64,000 bases of DNA from contig NZ_JACHVS010000001.1 in NCBI RefSeq assembly GCF_014190875.1, forward strand, positions 310,001 to 374,000, in the 5' to 3' direction. Below, one piece after another: positions 62,054 to 64,000 of the stretch; position 1 is the stretch's first letter; each line of letters opens with the position of its first letter. Made by a program: the position numbers and the translations under genes. The notes under the pieces are model-generated. The model was not told the DNA's origin, did no database searches, and saw nothing but the letters and a program-made list of their open reading frames with translations. The stretch comes from Paeniglutamicibacter cryotolerans. Lineage in GTDB: Bacteria > Actinomycetota > Actinomycetes > Actinomycetales > Micrococcaceae.

Positions 62054-62075
62054 TTACCGACCAATCGTTCACTTA
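62054..62075. promoter_or_regulatory. PaaR-type operator upstream of paaJ
   Basis: TTACCGACCAATCGTTCAC begins at 62054. It aligns with the paaA and paaZ sites (TTACTGACC ... TCGTTCA) and shares TTACC with the paaI site. TATAAG on the minus strand (62077-62072) could be a -10 box, but no -35 sits at the right distance. It is the weakest of the four as a palindrome. Confidence 0.6.
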
Positions 62076-62185
62076 TAGATTCGCACCCCGACCCGTGCAT
62101 GGTCAACTAAGTCGCTCCCGGGCATCGTTCGCGAACACGTCCCGGTGGCCTCCCGAGGCCCCATCCGGCGGAGCGGAGGGGAATG

Positions 62186-62632
62186 TCAGGGGCTGGCTGC
62201 GGGCAACCCGGCCCGGCGCTCCACCGCCGCCTTCAGCCCGGCGGCCGTCCTCTCCAGCCACCCGCGCTGCTCATCGGGCCCGTCGCCGAGCAGGCGCTCC
62301 AGTGATCCGCCGATGCCGCGTTCGATCTCCACCACGCATCCGTACCGGGCCTCCGGTTCAGTGAGAATGAAGGTGCAGCGCTCGCTGAGCATGCCCAGCG
62401 GCGCACCGGACTCCCAGCGCAGCAAACGCCGGTCGGCAGAGGCGGTGACGTGCAGCATGAGGTCGCGGTCGGTCCCGGGCCGGTGCAGGGTGATCCATTG
62501 TCCGTGGGAGACCTCCCCGTCGACGCCGGTCACCTCCGGCACCCACTCGCGATAGCCATCGGCATCGGTCATCACGTCCCAGGCCTGCGCCGCGGTGGCC
62601 CGGGGTTCGATCCGCACGCTCAACGGTTCCAT
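62186..62632 (-). CDS. SRPBCC (polyketide cyclase/START-like) family protein
   Basis: A 148-residue START-like protein: VRIEPRATAAQAWDVMTDAD, EWVPEVTGVDG and TLHRPGTDRDLMLHV fit the SRPBCC group of small-ligand or lipid-binding cyclase-like proteins. Function unknown. It is divergent from the thioesterase at 62666 by 33 bp, so the two may share a promoter region. Confidence 0.8.
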   Translation of the reverse strand: MEPLSVRIEPRATAAQAWDVMTDADGYREWVPEVTGVDGEVSHGQWITLHRPGTDRDLMLHVTASADRRLLRWESGAPLGMLSERCTFILTEPEARYGCVVEIERGIGGSLERLLGDGPDEQRGWLERTAAGLKAAVERRAGLPAASP

Positions 62633-62665
62633 GCCCGGAGCCTATCCCCGGTTAGGATGCAGTGC

Positions 62666-63163
62666 ATGGAACCACGCTGCGAACCGCCGTCCCTCGACGC
62701 CACGTCCCGACTGCTGCGCGAGGAGGTACAGGGCCGCGACGGCCTGGATTTCCTGCGCGCCATGCTGGCCGGGGAGCTGCCGATCTCACCACTGCTCGAT
62801 GCCCTGGGCATCGCCCTGGTATCGGCCGAACGCGGCGGGGCAGGAGTCGCCGCCACACCGCTTCCGATCCATTTCAATGCCAAGGGCACCGGCCACGGCG
62901 GGTTCATCTCGACGCTGCTCGACGCGGCACTGGGGTTCGCCGTCGAGTCGATGAGCGATGCCGGAACCATGTGGACCACCACCGACCTGCAGGTGCGCTT
63001 CCTTCGGCCGATGACGGCGTCCTCGGGACTGGTCACGGCAACCGGCACCGTCGGACACTACGGCCGGGCCACCGCCACGGCCAGCGGCGAGGTCAGGGAT
63101 GCCGGCGGCAGGATTCTGGCCACGGCCACGGCCGGCCTGTTCGCCCTGCGCAACGGCGCCTGA
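62666..63163 (+). CDS. PaaI-family hotdog thioesterase
   Basis: A 165-residue hotdog thioesterase: LPIHFNAKGTGHGGFISTLLD, then GTMWTTTDLQVRFLRPM. The HGG motif and following Asp of the PaaI type are present. It may act on the same CoA pool as the paa genes nearby, but no operator of the paa type was seen. Start at 62666 chosen because AGGA lies about 9 bp upstream; an ATG at 62657 is possible. Confidence 0.8.
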   Translation: MEPRCEPPSLDATSRLLREEVQGRDGLDFLRAMLAGELPISPLLDALGIALVSAERGGAGVAATPLPIHFNAKGTGHGGFISTLLDAALGFAVESMSDAGTMWTTTDLQVRFLRPMTASSGLVTATGTVGHYGRATATASGEVRDAGGRILATATAGLFALRNGA

Positions 63164-63204
63164 ACCGCTGAAAATCGGGTGACGGCCGCGGCCCGGAACA
63201 GCTC

Positions 63205-63442
63205 GCCCACAGCGGGGACCCAAAGAAATAGGTGAAGTACAGCCAGATCGCCATGACTACGGCGATCCCGGTCATGGCCCAGTTCAGCACGTACATCCAG
63301 CCCGAAAGGAAAGCGCCCTTCGAACCGAACAGCTCACCGGAGCAGGAGGCGAACGAGCCGGTCCGGTGGAGGCCAATCGCCCGCCGGCTCCCATGAACAG
63401 CCCCACGCCGATGGCCCCTCGGTGGAAGAGGTGGCGGGCCTT
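63205..63442 (-). pseudogene. amino acid permease (APC family, AnsP-like) remnant
   Basis: Two pieces of an APC permease remain. GAIGVGLFMGAGGRLASTGP is the first helix, typical of AnsP/GABA-permease proteins; after a deletion of about one helix comes ASCSGELFGSKGAFLSGW, then MYVLNWAMTGIAVVMAIWLY in another frame. The rest of the transporter (about 400 residues) is absent. Region 63164-63563 holds no intact gene. Confidence 0.65.
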
Positions 63443-63563
63443 GCCGTTTCGGGTCTGCGGGGTGGCTGCGGCCGACGATATATTCCAGACCTCCCGGGGC
63501 TCCGGCGGCTGCCCTCCCGCCGTCCCACTGTCCCTAGCCGCGGCCTGCGGGCACCTTGTCTGC

Positions 63564-63964
63564 ATGGCACTGGATGTTCAATTCACCATCGACAGCATCA
63601 ACCCGCACACACAAGTGCACTGGTGGGCACAGACATTGGAGTGGGGGTGGAGCCCTCCGACGAGGATTTCATCCGGCGGATGCTCGTGCAGGGGTTCGCC
63701 GTGCAGGAAGAAACGATGATTTTCGACGGAGTCCTGGTGCGGAGGCAGGGAGCTGCCATCAGCCCGGGCGGGGAACCAATCCACCCCGGACGCCAACGCA
63801 TCCTCTTCCAGCTGGTTCCGGAGCCGAAGACGGTGAAGAACCGCGCGCACCTGGATGTGCGCCTTGCGGTCGACGGCGCAATCTACCTGCACACCGGGAG
63901 CCAGGGACCGCATTCCTGGTTCACGATGGCCGATCCCGAGGGCAATGAGTTCTGCATCGGCTGA
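63564..63964 (+). pseudogene. VOC family protein with frameshift in a G5 run
   Basis: MALDVQFTIDSINPHTQVHW to TLEWG (63564-63647) continues in another frame as VEPSDEDFIRRMLVQGF through RILFQLVPEPKTVKNRAHLD to MADPEGNEFCIG and TGA. One base is missing in GGGGG at 63643-63647, and the total of 401 bp is one short of 134 codons. The two parts form one complete VOC domain. A recent mutation or sequencing error in the homopolymer is likely. Confidence 0.8.
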
Positions 63965-64000
63965 CCGGGCGCCCGGAAGCGGCCCGCCGCCGCAAAGGCG

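Noticed and set aside
62078..62106. TTGACC (62101-62106, minus strand) as a -35 for paaJ with TATAAG
   Set aside because: Spacing of 23 bp is too long for a normal sigma70-type promoter.

Overview
The window is high-GC, densely coded chromosomal DNA with short intergenic gaps, ATGA/GTGA overlaps and frequent GTG starts. Gene content (aerobic phenylacetate ring-cleavage genes under a TetR repressor, DUF222/HNH protein, Rv1733c/DUF3592-style membrane proteins, SPW-repeat protein, IS1380 and IS256 elements) points to an actinobacterium, most likely Micrococcaceae (Arthrobacter, Paeniglutamicibacter, Glutamicibacter or relatives). The genus is inferred from protein style, not from a marker gene.

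Layout. 1-3.1 kb: branched-chain-type 2-oxoacid dehydrogenase genes (E1 alpha, E1 beta, start of E2) on the minus strand, divergent from an Lrp/AsnC regulator. 3.5-8.3 kb: minus-strand paaABCDE-paaG. 8.4-15.7 kb: PadR pair, oligopeptidase B, membrane proteins, a ketopantoate-reductase-like protein. 15.7-18.4 kb: paaI-paaK-paaR. 19-25 kb: decayed stretch (frameshifted DUF6924 gene, ABC ATPase scrap, multiply frameshifted NCS1 permease) around an intact aspartoacylase-family gene and an acyl-CoA dehydrogenase. 25.2-29.5 kb: IclR regulator, CaiB/BaiF CoA-transferase, ThDP enzyme. 29.5-43 kb: mixed accessory and housekeeping genes, including paaZ with a divergent thioesterase. 43.2-46.6 kb: an IS256-family element inside an IS1380-family element inside a small ORF, all with intact target duplications. 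46.8-48.9 kb: three tandem paralogous lipoproteins. 50.4-56 kb: GntR-controlled acid-sugar catabolic operon (DUF1537 kinase, dehydrogenase, GntP permease, class II aldolase). 56.2-59 kb: DUF222/HNH gene and two gene remnants. 59-62 kb: paaJ-paaF-paaH. 62.2-64 kb: SRPBCC protein, thioesterase, permease remnant, frameshifted VOC gene.

How the genes work together. Every step from phenylacetate to acetyl-CoA plus succinyl-CoA is encoded here: PaaK (CoA ligation), PaaABCDE (epoxidation), PaaG (isomerisation to oxepin-CoA), PaaZ (ring opening and aldehyde oxidation), PaaJ (thiolysis), PaaF and PaaH (beta-oxidation), with PaaI as salvage thioesterase. The genes lie in four separate transcription units spread over 54 kb. 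A similar 22-bp imperfect palindrome lies upstream of each unit, and one TetR gene, paaR, sits in the paaIK unit. This is the best-supported system-level observation in the window.

No rRNA, tRNA or CRISPR array was seen. Eight genes or scraps are broken by frameshifts, a nonsense codon or truncation, and a small ORF and a transposase gene are broken by IS insertion. Two of the frameshifts lie next to short homopolymers and could be sequencing errors.
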